64,000 nucleotides of DNA from Clostridiales bacterium (GTDB lineage: Bacteria; Bacillota; Clostridia; Peptostreptococcales; Anaerovoracaceae): contig JALFNS010000039.1 in NCBI GenBank assembly GCA_022773945.1, positions 17,475 to 81,474 on the forward strand, given 5' to 3'. Position 1 is the first letter of the stretch. Each line of letters opens with the position of its first letter. The notes under the pieces are model-generated. The model ran no database searches. It saw nothing but the letters and a program-made list of their open reading frames with translations, and was not told where the DNA came from. Below are positions 28,622 through 37,299 of the stretch, in pieces. A program made the position numbers and the translations under genes.

Positions 28622-28927
28622 ATGAAATCCGGCAGAAAGTACAGAATCAAATCCAAGTTCAGATTCATTACATTTCTTGTAGTAGTTATATGTCTGATTG
28701 CGGGAGCAATCGGATACTGCACAGGTCTGAACAATTCCAATGCTATTGAGGATTCGGACTACATAACCGTTGAAGTCGCTGCCGGAGATACACTCTGGGA
28801 CATTGCAGAGGAATACAAGGCCGACGATGTGGAGATACGGGATGCCGTATATGCCATATGTGAGCTTAACGGTATCAAGGCTGATCAGCTGAGACCGGGA
28901 ATGAAGCTCACGGTGCCTGTATCATAA
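28622..28927 (+). CDS. Small membrane-anchored LysM-domain protein, YneA-like (SOS cell-division suppressor candidate)
   Basis: N-terminal basic region plus single TM, then LysM 'VEVAAGDTLWDIAEEY...ICELNGIKADQLRPGMKLTVPV'; good RBS (ggaggtc). Confidence 0.8.
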   Translation: MKSGRKYRIKSKFRFITFLVVVICLIAGAIGYCTGLNNSNAIEDSDYITVEVAAGDTLWDIAEEYKADDVEIRDAVYAICELNGIKADQLRPGMKLTVPVS

Positions 28928-28962
28928 ATAGAGAAGCAATAACTTCAAAACTTCAACCTATA

Positions 28963-29032
28963 GAAACACCGCCTGAAGGATTCCAAGGCCAAGAGCGAAT
29001 CCTAAGGCGGTGTTTCATTTTATATTCATTTT
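28963..29032 (+). terminator. Intrinsic terminator after LysM gene
   Basis: gaaacaccgcctgaaggattc / gaatcctaaggcggtgtttc long stem, then T-rich tract. Confidence 0.85.
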
Positions 29033-29080
29033 TAAAGTATCGATACGGGCTAAATCGGCCCGGTGTGCCTTATCCGGCAT

Positions 29081-29116
29081 TAACTATTCCCAAAATTATG
29101 ATTATAGGAATAGTTA
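29081..29116. repeat. 10-bp perfect inverted repeat abutting ruvX stop
   Basis: TAACTATTCC (29081-29090) / GGAATAGTTA (29107-29116). Confidence 0.7.
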
Positions 29117-29117
29117 T

Positions 29118-29546
29118 CTATCTACTGCTGTCCAGATAGCTCTGCAGGATTATGACTGCAGCCTGCCTGTCTATTATGCCCTTTCGCTTCTTTCTGGACA
29201 TGTCAGCCTCAATCAGAACGCGTTCAGCCATGACCGTTGTCAGGCGTTCATCGTAATATTCGATGGCGACCTTGCTGAGACCTGAGGAACGAAGCTTGTT
29301 CTCAAGTCTGGTCCTGAATTCTCTGACCTTCTCCGTCTGCGGGCTGTCTGTGCCGTCCAGCTTCAGCGGTAAACCTATAACGACCGTGTCACAGTCATAT
29401 TCTCTGATATAATCCATAACACGGCTCGTATCCTTCTTAATACCAACACGCTCAATGGTGGTTACACCCTGAGCGGTAATATTTAAGGCGTCGCTCACAG
29501 CGACGCCTATGGTTCTGTCTCCTACGTCAAGTCCTATCTTCTTCAT
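29118..29546 (-). CDS. ruvX: Holliday junction resolvase RuvX/YqgF
   Basis: GLDVGDRTIGVAVSD, VIGLPLKLDGT, YDERLTTV motifs. Confidence 0.95.
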   Translation of the reverse strand: MKKIGLDVGDRTIGVAVSDALNITAQGVTTIERVGIKKDTSRVMDYIREYDCDTVVIGLPLKLDGTDSPQTEKVREFRTRLENKLRSSGLSKVAIEYYDERLTTVMAERVLIEADMSRKKRKGIIDRQAAVIILQSYLDSSR

Positions 29547-29794
29547 TATTTCTTAAGGTATGCTTTAATAAGCTCTTCTACAAGGTCATCTCTCTCTATT
29601 CTTCCCATCACATTTCTCGCATTGTTGTGGCTTGTGATGTAGGAAGGATCTCCGGATAAAATATATCCCACCATCTGATCAATGGCATTGTATCCCCTCT
29701 CTTCAAGTGCGTCATAAACTATCGTTAGGATTTCTTCAATGGTTCTCTGTTCAACTTTCTCGAAGTTATCATACATTCTCGTCTGTCTGTCCAT
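29546..29794 (-). CDS. ireB: IreB family regulatory phosphoprotein (UPF0297)
   Basis: GYNAIDQMVGYILSGDPSYITSHNNARNVMGRIERDDLVEEL; conserved order alaS-ireB-ruvX. Confidence 0.95.
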   Translation of the reverse strand: MDRQTRMYDNFEKVEQRTIEEILTIVYDALEERGYNAIDQMVGYILSGDPSYITSHNNARNVMGRIERDDLVEELIKAYLKK

Positions 29795-29845
29795 TTCATT
29801 AACCTCCCGGAAATTCTCTTTAAATCAGTATAACACTACAGTCCC

Positions 29846-32446
29846 TTAAAGCACAAGCAGATTTCTGGCTTTATCGAAGGCATCCTGAATTCTGGACGGA
29901 TCCTTGGCACCTGCCTGAGCCATGTCGGCCTTGCCGCCACCGCCGCCGCCTGCTGCCGCTGCGATTTCCTTAATCATCTTGCCTGCATGGTATCCCTTCT
30001 CAACAAGGTCGTCCGTTACGGATACGAGGAAGGTAACCTTGGAGCCCGATACGGAAGCGAATACCATTATAACGCCCTTCTCTGAAGCCTTGATCTCATC
30101 TGAAAGGCCTCTCAGGTCTCCTATATTCATGTCATCGAAGCTCCTGAGAACGAGCTTGACATCGCCGATGGTCTCAGCACCTTCAAGAATGCTTCCCAGA
30201 CCTTCGGACATGGCAGCCTTCTTGAGTTCCTCAACTTCCTTCCTGAGGGCTTTGTTCTCACTGAGAACACTTGCAGCCTTCTCTGCGAGCACGTCAGGAT
30301 TTGACTTGAGCGCATCTGAGGTCTTCCTGATAACATCTTCATTTCTGTTACAGAGTGCCAGTACGCCCATTCCTGTAACGGCTTCTATTCTTCTCACGCC
30401 GGAGGCGACACCGCTCTCCCCTGTTATCTTGAAGGCTCCTATTTCGCCTGTATTGTTAACGTGGGTTCCTCCGCAGAGCTCCTTACTGAAGTTTCCTGCC
30501 GATACTACCCTTACCTCACTGCCGTACTTCTCGCCGAAGAGAGCCGTGGCACCTTCCTTGAAGGCCTCCTCCACCGGCTTGACCTCAGTGGTGACAGGTA
30601 TGAACTCGCAGATTTTCTCATTTACCAGCTGTTCAACCCGTGCCAGCTCATCGGCAGTAAGAGCCTGATAGTGGTTGAAGTCGAATCTCAGGCCGTCCTC
30701 TGTAACGGATGAACCTGCCTGTTTAACATGATCTCCCAGAACCGTTCTGAGGGCTTTGTGAAGGAGATGAGTGGCAGTATGGTTGATGGCCGTTCTGTTT
30801 CTTCTCGGTGAATCTATAACAGCCTTGACCTTCATGTTCTCAGCGAAGGCTCCCTCGAGAATCTCCACCTTGTGCACGAAGACTTTGTTCAGCTTGGTGA
30901 CGCTGATAACTCTGGCAACTGCATTGCCGTCACCGTACAGATATCCCGTATCCCAGGACTGACCGCCGCTCTCGGCATAGAATGGTGTTCTGTCCAGAGA
31001 TAATCTGCAGAATTCATCGTCCTTTGTCACAGCCAGTACTGTGCATTCGTCCTCATGCTTCTCATAGCCTGTGAATACAGTCTCTCCGCTGAAGACCTCC
31101 TCGCCAAGGCTTTCGTTCCAGCCGGCGTCATCCATCTGCTGAGCTGTTCTGGCTCTTTCCTTCTGCTTCTCCATAGCCTCAACGAAGCCGTCATAGTCAA
31201 CGTCCATACCCGCATCTGCCAGAATCTCCCGGGTGAGATCTATAGGGAATCCGTAAGTATCGTGAAGCTTGAAGGCCTTCTCTCCGTCAAGAACTTTGCC
31301 CTGACCGGATGAGAGCTCCTCAATATATTTGTTGATTATGCTGAGACCCTGGTTAAGAGTCGAAGCGAATCTGTCCTCTTCCGTCCTGATTACATTTCTG
31401 ATGTATTCTTCCTTTTCCCTGAGCTCCGGATATGCTCCTCCGGATGTCTCCACAACTCTGCCGCAGAGTTCGTGAAGGAAAGGCTTCGTAATTCCCAGCT
31501 TTCTTCCGTGAATTACGGCTCTTCTTATAATCTTCCTGAGCACATAATCTCTGCCTTCATTGCCCGGCAGAATTCCGTCGCTTATCATGAAGGTCATTGA
31601 ACGAAGATGGTCGGTGACAATTCTGACGGATACGTCCGTATCGGCTTCTCCGTCACAGTACCTGACTCCCGATTCCTCTTCAACGCCTTCTCTTATATAT
31701 TTAACCGTGTCCACGTCAAATATGGAGCTGGTGTCCTGCATAACGCAGGCCATTCTCTCCAGACCCAGTCCTGTGTCAATGTTAGGATGAGGCAGATCCG
31801 AATAGTTGCCGTCATCGTCTCTGTCGAACTGTGTGAACACCAGATTCCAGAATTCAACATATCTGTCACACTCACAGCCCGGCTTGCAGTCAGGGCTTCC
31901 GCAACCGTGAGCCTCGCCCCTGTCAAAATATATTTCGGAACAAGGTCCGCAAGGGCCGGAGCCTATCTCCCAGAAATTGTCCTCCTTGCCCAGTCTGACG
32001 ATTCTCTCTTCAGGAAGACCTATCATGTTCTTCCACAGATCGTAGGCCTCATCGTCATCCTGATATACGGTCGCCCAGAGTCTCTCCTCAGGCATGTGAA
32101 GATGCTCTGTTATGAACTCCCATGCCCAGGATATGGCTTCCTTCTTGAAATAATCACCAAAGGAAAAGTTGCCCATCATTTCGAAGAATGTTCCGTGTCT
32201 GTCCGTGTATCCAACGTTCTCTATATCACCGGTTCTGATACATTTCTGACAGGTGGTCATTCTCTTCGACGGAGGCGTTTCCAGGCCTGCGAAATACGGC
32301 TTCAGAGGCGCCATTCCCGCGTTAATGAGCAGGAGGCTCTTGTCGTTTTCCGGTACCAGTGAGTAGCTCTGTCTTCTGAAGTGATTCTTTGATTCGAAAA
32401 AGCTGAGGAATTCCTCTCTTATTTCGTTCAGACCCATTTTTTCCAT
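29846..32446 (-). CDS. alaS: Alanyl-tRNA synthetase
   Basis: LINAGMAPLKPYF, CQKCIRTGDIENVG, NHTATHLLH, CGGTHVNNTGEIG. Confidence 0.98.
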   Translation of the reverse strand: MEKMGLNEIREEFLSFFESKNHFRRQSYSLVPENDKSLLLINAGMAPLKPYFAGLETPPSKRMTTCQKCIRTGDIENVGYTDRHGTFFEMMGNFSFGDYFKKEAISWAWEFITEHLHMPEERLWATVYQDDDEAYDLWKNMIGLPEERIVRLGKEDNFWEIGSGPCGPCSEIYFDRGEAHGCGSPDCKPGCECDRYVEFWNLVFTQFDRDDDGNYSDLPHPNIDTGLGLERMACVMQDTSSIFDVDTVKYIREGVEEESGVRYCDGEADTDVSVRIVTDHLRSMTFMISDGILPGNEGRDYVLRKIIRRAVIHGRKLGITKPFLHELCGRVVETSGGAYPELREKEEYIRNVIRTEEDRFASTLNQGLSIINKYIEELSSGQGKVLDGEKAFKLHDTYGFPIDLTREILADAGMDVDYDGFVEAMEKQKERARTAQQMDDAGWNESLGEEVFSGETVFTGYEKHEDECTVLAVTKDDEFCRLSLDRTPFYAESGGQSWDTGYLYGDGNAVARVISVTKLNKVFVHKVEILEGAFAENMKVKAVIDSPRRNRTAINHTATHLLHKALRTVLGDHVKQAGSSVTEDGLRFDFNHYQALTADELARVEQLVNEKICEFIPVTTEVKPVEEAFKEGATALFGEKYGSEVRVVSAGNFSKELCGGTHVNNTGEIGAFKITGESGVASGVRRIEAVTGMGVLALCNRNEDVIRKTSDALKSNPDVLAEKAASVLSENKALRKEVEELKKAAMSEGLGSILEGAETIGDVKLVLRSFDDMNIGDLRGLSDEIKASEKGVIMVFASVSGSKVTFLVSVTDDLVEKGYHAGKMIKEIAAAAGGGGGGKADMAQAGAKDPSRIQDAFDKARNLLVL

Positions 32447-32491
32447 GTGATTGTTGTTCCTTTCATATAAAAATCCAGTATATTTTACAAC

Positions 32492-32525
32492 AAAACCCTC
32501 GAAATTTCAACCTTTCGAGGGTTTT
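32492..32525. terminator. Bidirectional-looking terminator between VTT gene and alaS
   Basis: aaaaccctcgaaa tttcaacc tttcgagggtttt perfect stem with A/T flanks. Confidence 0.8.
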
Positions 32526-32534
32526 ATGGCATTA

Positions 32535-33269
32535 CTATAATTTCATAAGCTTCTCATAGAAACGATCGAAGAGTTCCATAACCTTCTTCCTGAAAATCAG
32601 ACCCAGCACACAGAGCACCACAGCCACTATACCTATTACTATGGCACTGGTGTACTGACCGTTCACCAGCTGGTTTCCTATAAGGAGGCTTCCCATCATT
32701 CCCGGGCTTCTGCCGATGAGGGATACGATGAGGAATCTGTCCAGACGAATCTCCGACAGTCCTGCCGCATAGTTGCACAGGTCCTTCGGAACTCCCGGAA
32801 TAAGGTAGATGAGGAATATGATTATTATCCCCTTCTTGCCGCGTATCTGCTCCACAACGCTGTTCATCTTCTCTTCGCCGAATATCATGTGCATAGCGTC
32901 GTGTCCCAGCAGCCGGGCCAGATAATAGGTGACAATCGTGCCCAGAGCGGCGCCTATGAGAGAAAAAGCGTAGCCCAGCCAGAAGCCGTACATGTATCCG
33001 GCAGCGAACTGAAGCTCCTGTCCAGGTATGATGCATATAATTATCTGGAGCAGCTGCGCTCCTATGTATATGAATATGCTCTCCGTCTTGTACTCCGCCA
33101 GACCTCTCTCGATTTCCCTGATATCACTGAACCTGTCTATGAGGTCATGGTGAAAAAAGAAAATGTACAGCGGTATGCCTACAAGTATCACTATGAGTAG
33201 CACGAGCTTGGCTATAGCCGATATCTTCTTGAATCTGGCACGCTTTATTTCTTTGTCAGTCATGATCAA
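32535..33269 (-). CDS. TVP38/TMEM64 (VTT/DedA-like) membrane protein
   Basis: Multi-TM; FAAGYMYGFWLGYAFSLIGAALGTIVTYYLARLLG and LIPGVPKDLCNYAAGLSEI. Confidence 0.88.
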   Translation of the reverse strand: MIMTDKEIKRARFKKISAIAKLVLLIVILVGIPLYIFFFHHDLIDRFSDIREIERGLAEYKTESIFIYIGAQLLQIIICIIPGQELQFAAGYMYGFWLGYAFSLIGAALGTIVTYYLARLLGHDAMHMIFGEEKMNSVVEQIRGKKGIIIIFLIYLIPGVPKDLCNYAAGLSEIRLDRFLIVSLIGRSPGMMGSLLIGNQLVNGQYTSAIVIGIVAVVLCVLGLIFRKKVMELFDRFYEKLMKL

Positions 33270-33295
33270 TCTCCAATCGCCTTTGTGTTCTACGG

Positions 33296-34594
33296 TCAGA
33301 GTATAGCAGAGTAATTTGTCATTTCTGTGATGTACTGGAGGGCTTTTATGACGCCGAACTTGGAATGTTCATATGTCAGGCCACCTTGGAAATACACGTT
33401 GTACGGCTCCCTGATAGGAGCGTCCGCAGACAGCTCTATCGACGAGCCCTGCACGAAGGCTCCCGCAGCCATTATCACCGGATCCTCGTATCCCGGCATA
33501 TCCCACGGTTCCGGCGAAACGTGGGAGTCCACAGGTGCCGAAGCCTGAATGCCTTTGCAAAATGCTATAACGGCCTCCGGAGATCCCAGTCTGACCGCCT
33601 GAATTATATCGCTTCTCTCGTCATCAGCCTCAGGACACACAGGGAATCCCAGCGAAGAGAACACCTCGGCACAGAGGACAGCTCCCTTGACAGCTCCGTT
33701 AACCGTCTTAGGCGCGATAAACAGTCCCTGAAGCATGGTTCTCGTCTGTCCGAAGGTAAGTCCGCACTCCCCTCCGATTCCCGGGGAGGTCATTCTGTAT
33801 GAAATTTTCTCCACCAGATCTCGACGTCCGGCCACATATCCTCCCGTCAGGGCGAGTCCGCCGCCCGGATTCTTGATGAGAGATCCGGCCATTATGTCGG
33901 CGCCCACATCCGTAGGCTCAAGTGTATGGAGAAACTCTCCGTAGCAGTTGTCCACCATACACACTATGTCAGGATTGATTCCGTGGACGAAATCGGCCCA
34001 CTCCTTTATCTCCTCAATGGTTATTGCCCTTCTCCAGCCGTAGCCCGTGGCTCTCTGGAGCGTCACCATTCTGGTGTCCGGACCTATAGCCTCGCCTAGT
34101 GCATCGAAATCTATTCTGCCGTCATCTCTCAGCTCCACTTGACTGTAGGAAACGCCGTATTCCCTGAGAGAGCCTTTGCCCTCCCCTCTTATACCTATAA
34201 CCTCCTCCAGAGTGTCATATGGTGCGCCTGTGCAGTATATGAGCTTGTCTCCCGGCCTGAGAATGCCCATGAGAGTAAGTGTCAGGGCATGTGTGCCATT
34301 GACTATTATAGGCCTTACCAGAGCAGCCTCAGCATTGAATACGTCCGCATATACCTGCTCCAGCGCGTCTCTGCCCGCATCGTCGTATCCGTAACCTGTG
34401 TTCCAGGAGAAATGTCTGTCACAGATTCTGTTTTTCTGGAATGCGTCCAGAACCTTGTACTGGTTGTAGGCCATAATGTCGTCCAGACGGTCGAAACGTC
34501 CGGATACTGCCTCTTCACATTTTTTAACGTGGTCGAGAACCTTGGGCGATATGCCGAAGCGATCTCTGAGAAGTCCGTAAGTGTTATCTTTCAT
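33296..34594 (-). CDS. Methionine gamma-lyase family / YnbB-like ('aluminium resistance') PLP enzyme
   Basis: HALTLTLMGILRPGDKLIYCTGAPYDTLEEVIG, AGSLIKNPGGGLALTGGYVAG PLP-lysine motif. Confidence 0.9.
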   Translation of the reverse strand: MKDNTYGLLRDRFGISPKVLDHVKKCEEAVSGRFDRLDDIMAYNQYKVLDAFQKNRICDRHFSWNTGYGYDDAGRDALEQVYADVFNAEAALVRPIIVNGTHALTLTLMGILRPGDKLIYCTGAPYDTLEEVIGIRGEGKGSLREYGVSYSQVELRDDGRIDFDALGEAIGPDTRMVTLQRATGYGWRRAITIEEIKEWADFVHGINPDIVCMVDNCYGEFLHTLEPTDVGADIMAGSLIKNPGGGLALTGGYVAGRRDLVEKISYRMTSPGIGGECGLTFGQTRTMLQGLFIAPKTVNGAVKGAVLCAEVFSSLGFPVCPEADDERSDIIQAVRLGSPEAVIAFCKGIQASAPVDSHVSPEPWDMPGYEDPVIMAAGAFVQGSSIELSADAPIREPYNVYFQGGLTYEHSKFGVIKALQYITEMTNYSAIL

Positions 34595-36164
34595 TGTATT
34601 TCCTCATTACATCCGAAGAGAATTCATTGCGATTAAAGAATATGTATACGCCGTATCCCGGTTTCCTGCTGTTTTCGCCGGATGAGAGATAAGTATCCAG
34701 CTTCTTCTGAAGGTCTGACGGAATATGGGAGAGATATGTTCTCTCGCTTTCATCCAGGGCTTCCTGCCAGGTGAGTACAGGATAGCCGTAATTGCCGTAT
34801 TCGCCGCGGTTGTCGTCAATATATGCAGGTCCCAGAGCAGAGGAGCCGTTGACGAGAGCTCCTGCCGTAATGCTGCCCGTTCCCGACAGGTTCACTGATG
34901 CACCGCTGCCGTCGGCGCCGACACCGTATCTGATTCCCTGAGAAAGGAAGTGGTTGTTTCTGATGTAAACGTCTTCCCTTCTGTTCGAGTTGTTGTTATA
35001 CAGACCTATTATGCCTCCCGAGAAATCAGAATTGTTGATGGTGCCCGCGTTGTAGCAGGATATAATCCTGACGCTGCGGGAAGGAATAATTCCCACTATT
35101 CCGCCTGCATATCCCGGAGTATCCGCATTCATGCTCATGGCGTTTCTGACATTGATTTTGCCTGTGTTGTAGCAGGACAGAATTCTGCTGCCGTAGACAT
35201 TGGCGAATCCCGTGATTCCGCCTGTTCCCTCGGTACGCGACCTTATTTCACCCGTATTGTAGCATTTGGATATAACTGCATTCTCCGAGAGGGATCTTCC
35301 GGCCACTCCGCCGGTTCCGTAGGTGGCGAAGCCTCTGGCGGTAGATCTGATATTTCCTCTGTTGCCGCATCTTGTTATGCTGCTCCAGTTTTCACCGCAT
35401 ATTCCCCCTACCTTCAGTGTGCCCTTGACGTTTCCGTAATTCAGCGTGTCCGTAACGGAGCCCTCGTTATAGCCGCATATGCCGCCTGTCTCCGCACCGG
35501 CGGAAACATTCACATAGGATTTGCAGTCGGCAATCTCTCCGCCCTCCGCGAGGTATCCCGCTATGGCGCCGCATCTTCCTCCCGTTGTGCTGACTTTGCC
35601 CTTGAGAGTCAGATTTTTGACGGTTCCCGAGAGATATCCGAAGAATCCCGCATAATCTCCGGAGGTGTCAATATGAAGTCCGCTGATGGTATGCCCCTTG
35701 CCGTCAAATGTGCCTTTGAAGCAGACCGTATCGTCGTTGCCGGCAGGGATCCAGTCCTCCGTCAGCTTCACGTCCGCATCGAGCACAATGGTGACTCCTT
35801 CAAAAGTCTCATGCCTGTTAGGCTTCCAGGCCTCAACCTGCTGTTCGTTTACGAGGCTCGCAAAACCCATAAGCTGGGCTTCGTTTCTGATATGATAGGT
35901 TTTCTCAGGGTTAAGATAGTCAAACCATGAGGTATCCTTGGTCACCCTCATTTCCGCAGGCTCGGTCTCTATGGTGTTGCCGTATTCATCAGTGTAAACC
36001 GTCTCGTCTGTATATGCCGGCTCTTCCGTGTATGCCGGATCTTCCGTATATACCGGATCCTCGGTGTAGTCCGTCACACAGTATGCGTCCCACGGTGAAA
36101 CAGCCGTGATGCCGAAAGCGAGCACCAGGGCAACAGTTAATCCTTTCTTAAGTTCAGTTTTCAT
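34584..36164 (-). CDS. Secreted GLUG-motif repeat protein with N-terminal YTE(D/E)PA repeats
   Basis: Signal-like N terminus; repeats GGICGYNEGSVTDTLNYGNVKG, GGITGFANVYGSRILSCYNTGKI, GGIVGIIPSRSVRIISCYNAGTI. Confidence 0.85.
   Translation of the reverse strand: MKTELKKGLTVALVLAFGITAVSPWDAYCVTDYTEDPVYTEDPAYTEEPAYTDETVYTDEYGNTIETEPAEMRVTKDTSWFDYLNPEKTYHIRNEAQLMGFASLVNEQQVEAWKPNRHETFEGVTIVLDADVKLTEDWIPAGNDDTVCFKGTFDGKGHTISGLHIDTSGDYAGFFGYLSGTVKNLTLKGKVSTTGGRCGAIAGYLAEGGEIADCKSYVNVSAGAETGGICGYNEGSVTDTLNYGNVKGTLKVGGICGENWSSITRCGNRGNIRSTARGFATYGTGGVAGRSLSENAVISKCYNTGEIRSRTEGTGGITGFANVYGSRILSCYNTGKINVRNAMSMNADTPGYAGGIVGIIPSRSVRIISCYNAGTINNSDFSGGIIGLYNNNSNRREDVYIRNNHFLSQGIRYGVGADGSGASVNLSGTGSITAGALVNGSSALGPAYIDDNRGEYGNYGYPVLTWQEALDESERTYLSHIPSDLQKKLDTYLSSGENSRKPGYGVYIFFNRNEFSSDVMRKYNER
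35992..36063 (-). repeat. Four 18-bp tandem repeat units inside GLUG protein gene
   Basis: gtgtaaaccgtctcgtct / gtatatgccggctcttcc / gtgtatgccggatcttcc / gtatataccggatcctcg, encoding 6-aa YT(E/D)xxx units. Confidence 0.85.
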
Positions 36165-36165
36165 T

Positions 36166-37299
36166 CTAATCCCTTTCCTTCCTTTCCAGTTCCCATTCCA
36201 TATCCTTGACCAAATCTCTTTTGACGTTCATTTTGTGTCCGGCATAAAGCTGTGTGGTGGTTACCTGTTCGTGATCCAGAAGCGCCTGCACATCGTATAT
36301 GGAGTTGCCTCTGCCTATAAGACTGGTGGCTGCCGTGGCCCTCAGCTTATGGGGACTGTAGCCGCCCTTTCTGGAGGTGTCCAGTCCTATTGACGTGTAC
36401 TTCTTAACCAGATCTCTGATCTGCCTTTCAGTCATCCTCCTGCCCTGAAGCGACAGGAAGAGAGCATCCTCGTGATCCGGCTGAATACGCGTCTCGTCAG
36501 GTCTTTCGTTCTCTATATAATCGGATACCACCATTGAAGCGGATTCATTCAGAGGCATAACCGCCTCCTTATCACGCTTCCTGTATATCTTGAATTCTCC
36601 TCTGTTGAAGTTGAATGATGAAACATTGAGCTGCTGCAGCTCGAAAAGCCTGAGCCCGTAGGTCAGAAACAGCACGAGAATCGCCTTGTCTCTTTTCTTC
36701 GTCTTCTCCCAGTACTGATGCTCCTTAGGTGTCAGGTGAGCTCCCGTGGACACGGCATCCAGCATTATCATTACCTCATCGTCCCGGAGCGCCTTGATTT
36801 CACGTTCCTGCGCCTTGGGAACGCGTATGGGATCGAACCCGTCCGTAATGTTCTTCTCAAGAAGGTCGTCCCTGTAAAGCTGCTTGAACATCACCGACAG
36901 GGATGACTTCTTCCTGGCCAGAGTCCTGTTGCTGTTCTCATATACCAGTATCTCGTCATCCTTCTCAACCGTGTACTGCCTGCAGTAATCAAGAAAAATA
37001 TTCACATCAACGGCTCTGATGCCGTTAAAATCCTTAAGGCTTATATCCCGCGGCTCCTCCGCCTGCGTCAGGTCTGTCTCGCTGATCAGATACCTGCAGA
37101 AAAAGCTGATATCCCGCAGATAGTTAAGTCTGGTCATAGGCAGAACGTTGCCTTTGAGATATACAAAAAAGCCCCTCAAGAATCTCGGGAGTTTTTCTTC
37201 CAAAGATGCACACTGACTGACAATCTCATGTTCTTTAAGGACTATGTTATCCGGCTTATCACTTCTGTTGCGGATCTTTATATTCTTCTCGTCAGGCAT
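36166..37299 (-). CDS. Tyrosine recombinase (Xer-like; architecture resembles XerS)
   Basis: C-terminal SPHKLRATAATSLIGRGNSIYDVQALLDHEQVTTTQLYAGH catalytic region; N-terminal core-binding domain. Confidence 0.9.
   Translation of the reverse strand: MPDEKNIKIRNRSDKPDNIVLKEHEIVSQCASLEEKLPRFLRGFFVYLKGNVLPMTRLNYLRDISFFCRYLISETDLTQAEEPRDISLKDFNGIRAVDVNIFLDYCRQYTVEKDDEILVYENSNRTLARKKSSLSVMFKQLYRDDLLEKNITDGFDPIRVPKAQEREIKALRDDEVMIMLDAVSTGAHLTPKEHQYWEKTKKRDKAILVLFLTYGLRLFELQQLNVSSFNFNRGEFKIYRKRDKEAVMPLNESASMVVSDYIENERPDETRIQPDHEDALFLSLQGRRMTERQIRDLVKKYTSIGLDTSRKGGYSPHKLRATAATSLIGRGNSIYDVQALLDHEQVTTTQLYAGHKMNVKRDLVKDMEWELERKERD

Noticed and set aside
29846-32535. T-box leader upstream of alaS (also checked leuS, aspS)
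   Set aside because: Upstream intervals are too short and lack the T-box sequence; only a simple terminator stem is present before alaS
34950-35930. 326-aa plus-strand ORF antisense to the GLUG gene
   Set aside because: Shadow ORF; the GLUG repeat reading frame is clearly the real one
36166-37299. Tyrosine recombinase as evidence for an integrated mobile element
   Set aside because: It overlaps miaA in a housekeeping operon, with no att repeats, excisionase, phage or transfer genes nearby
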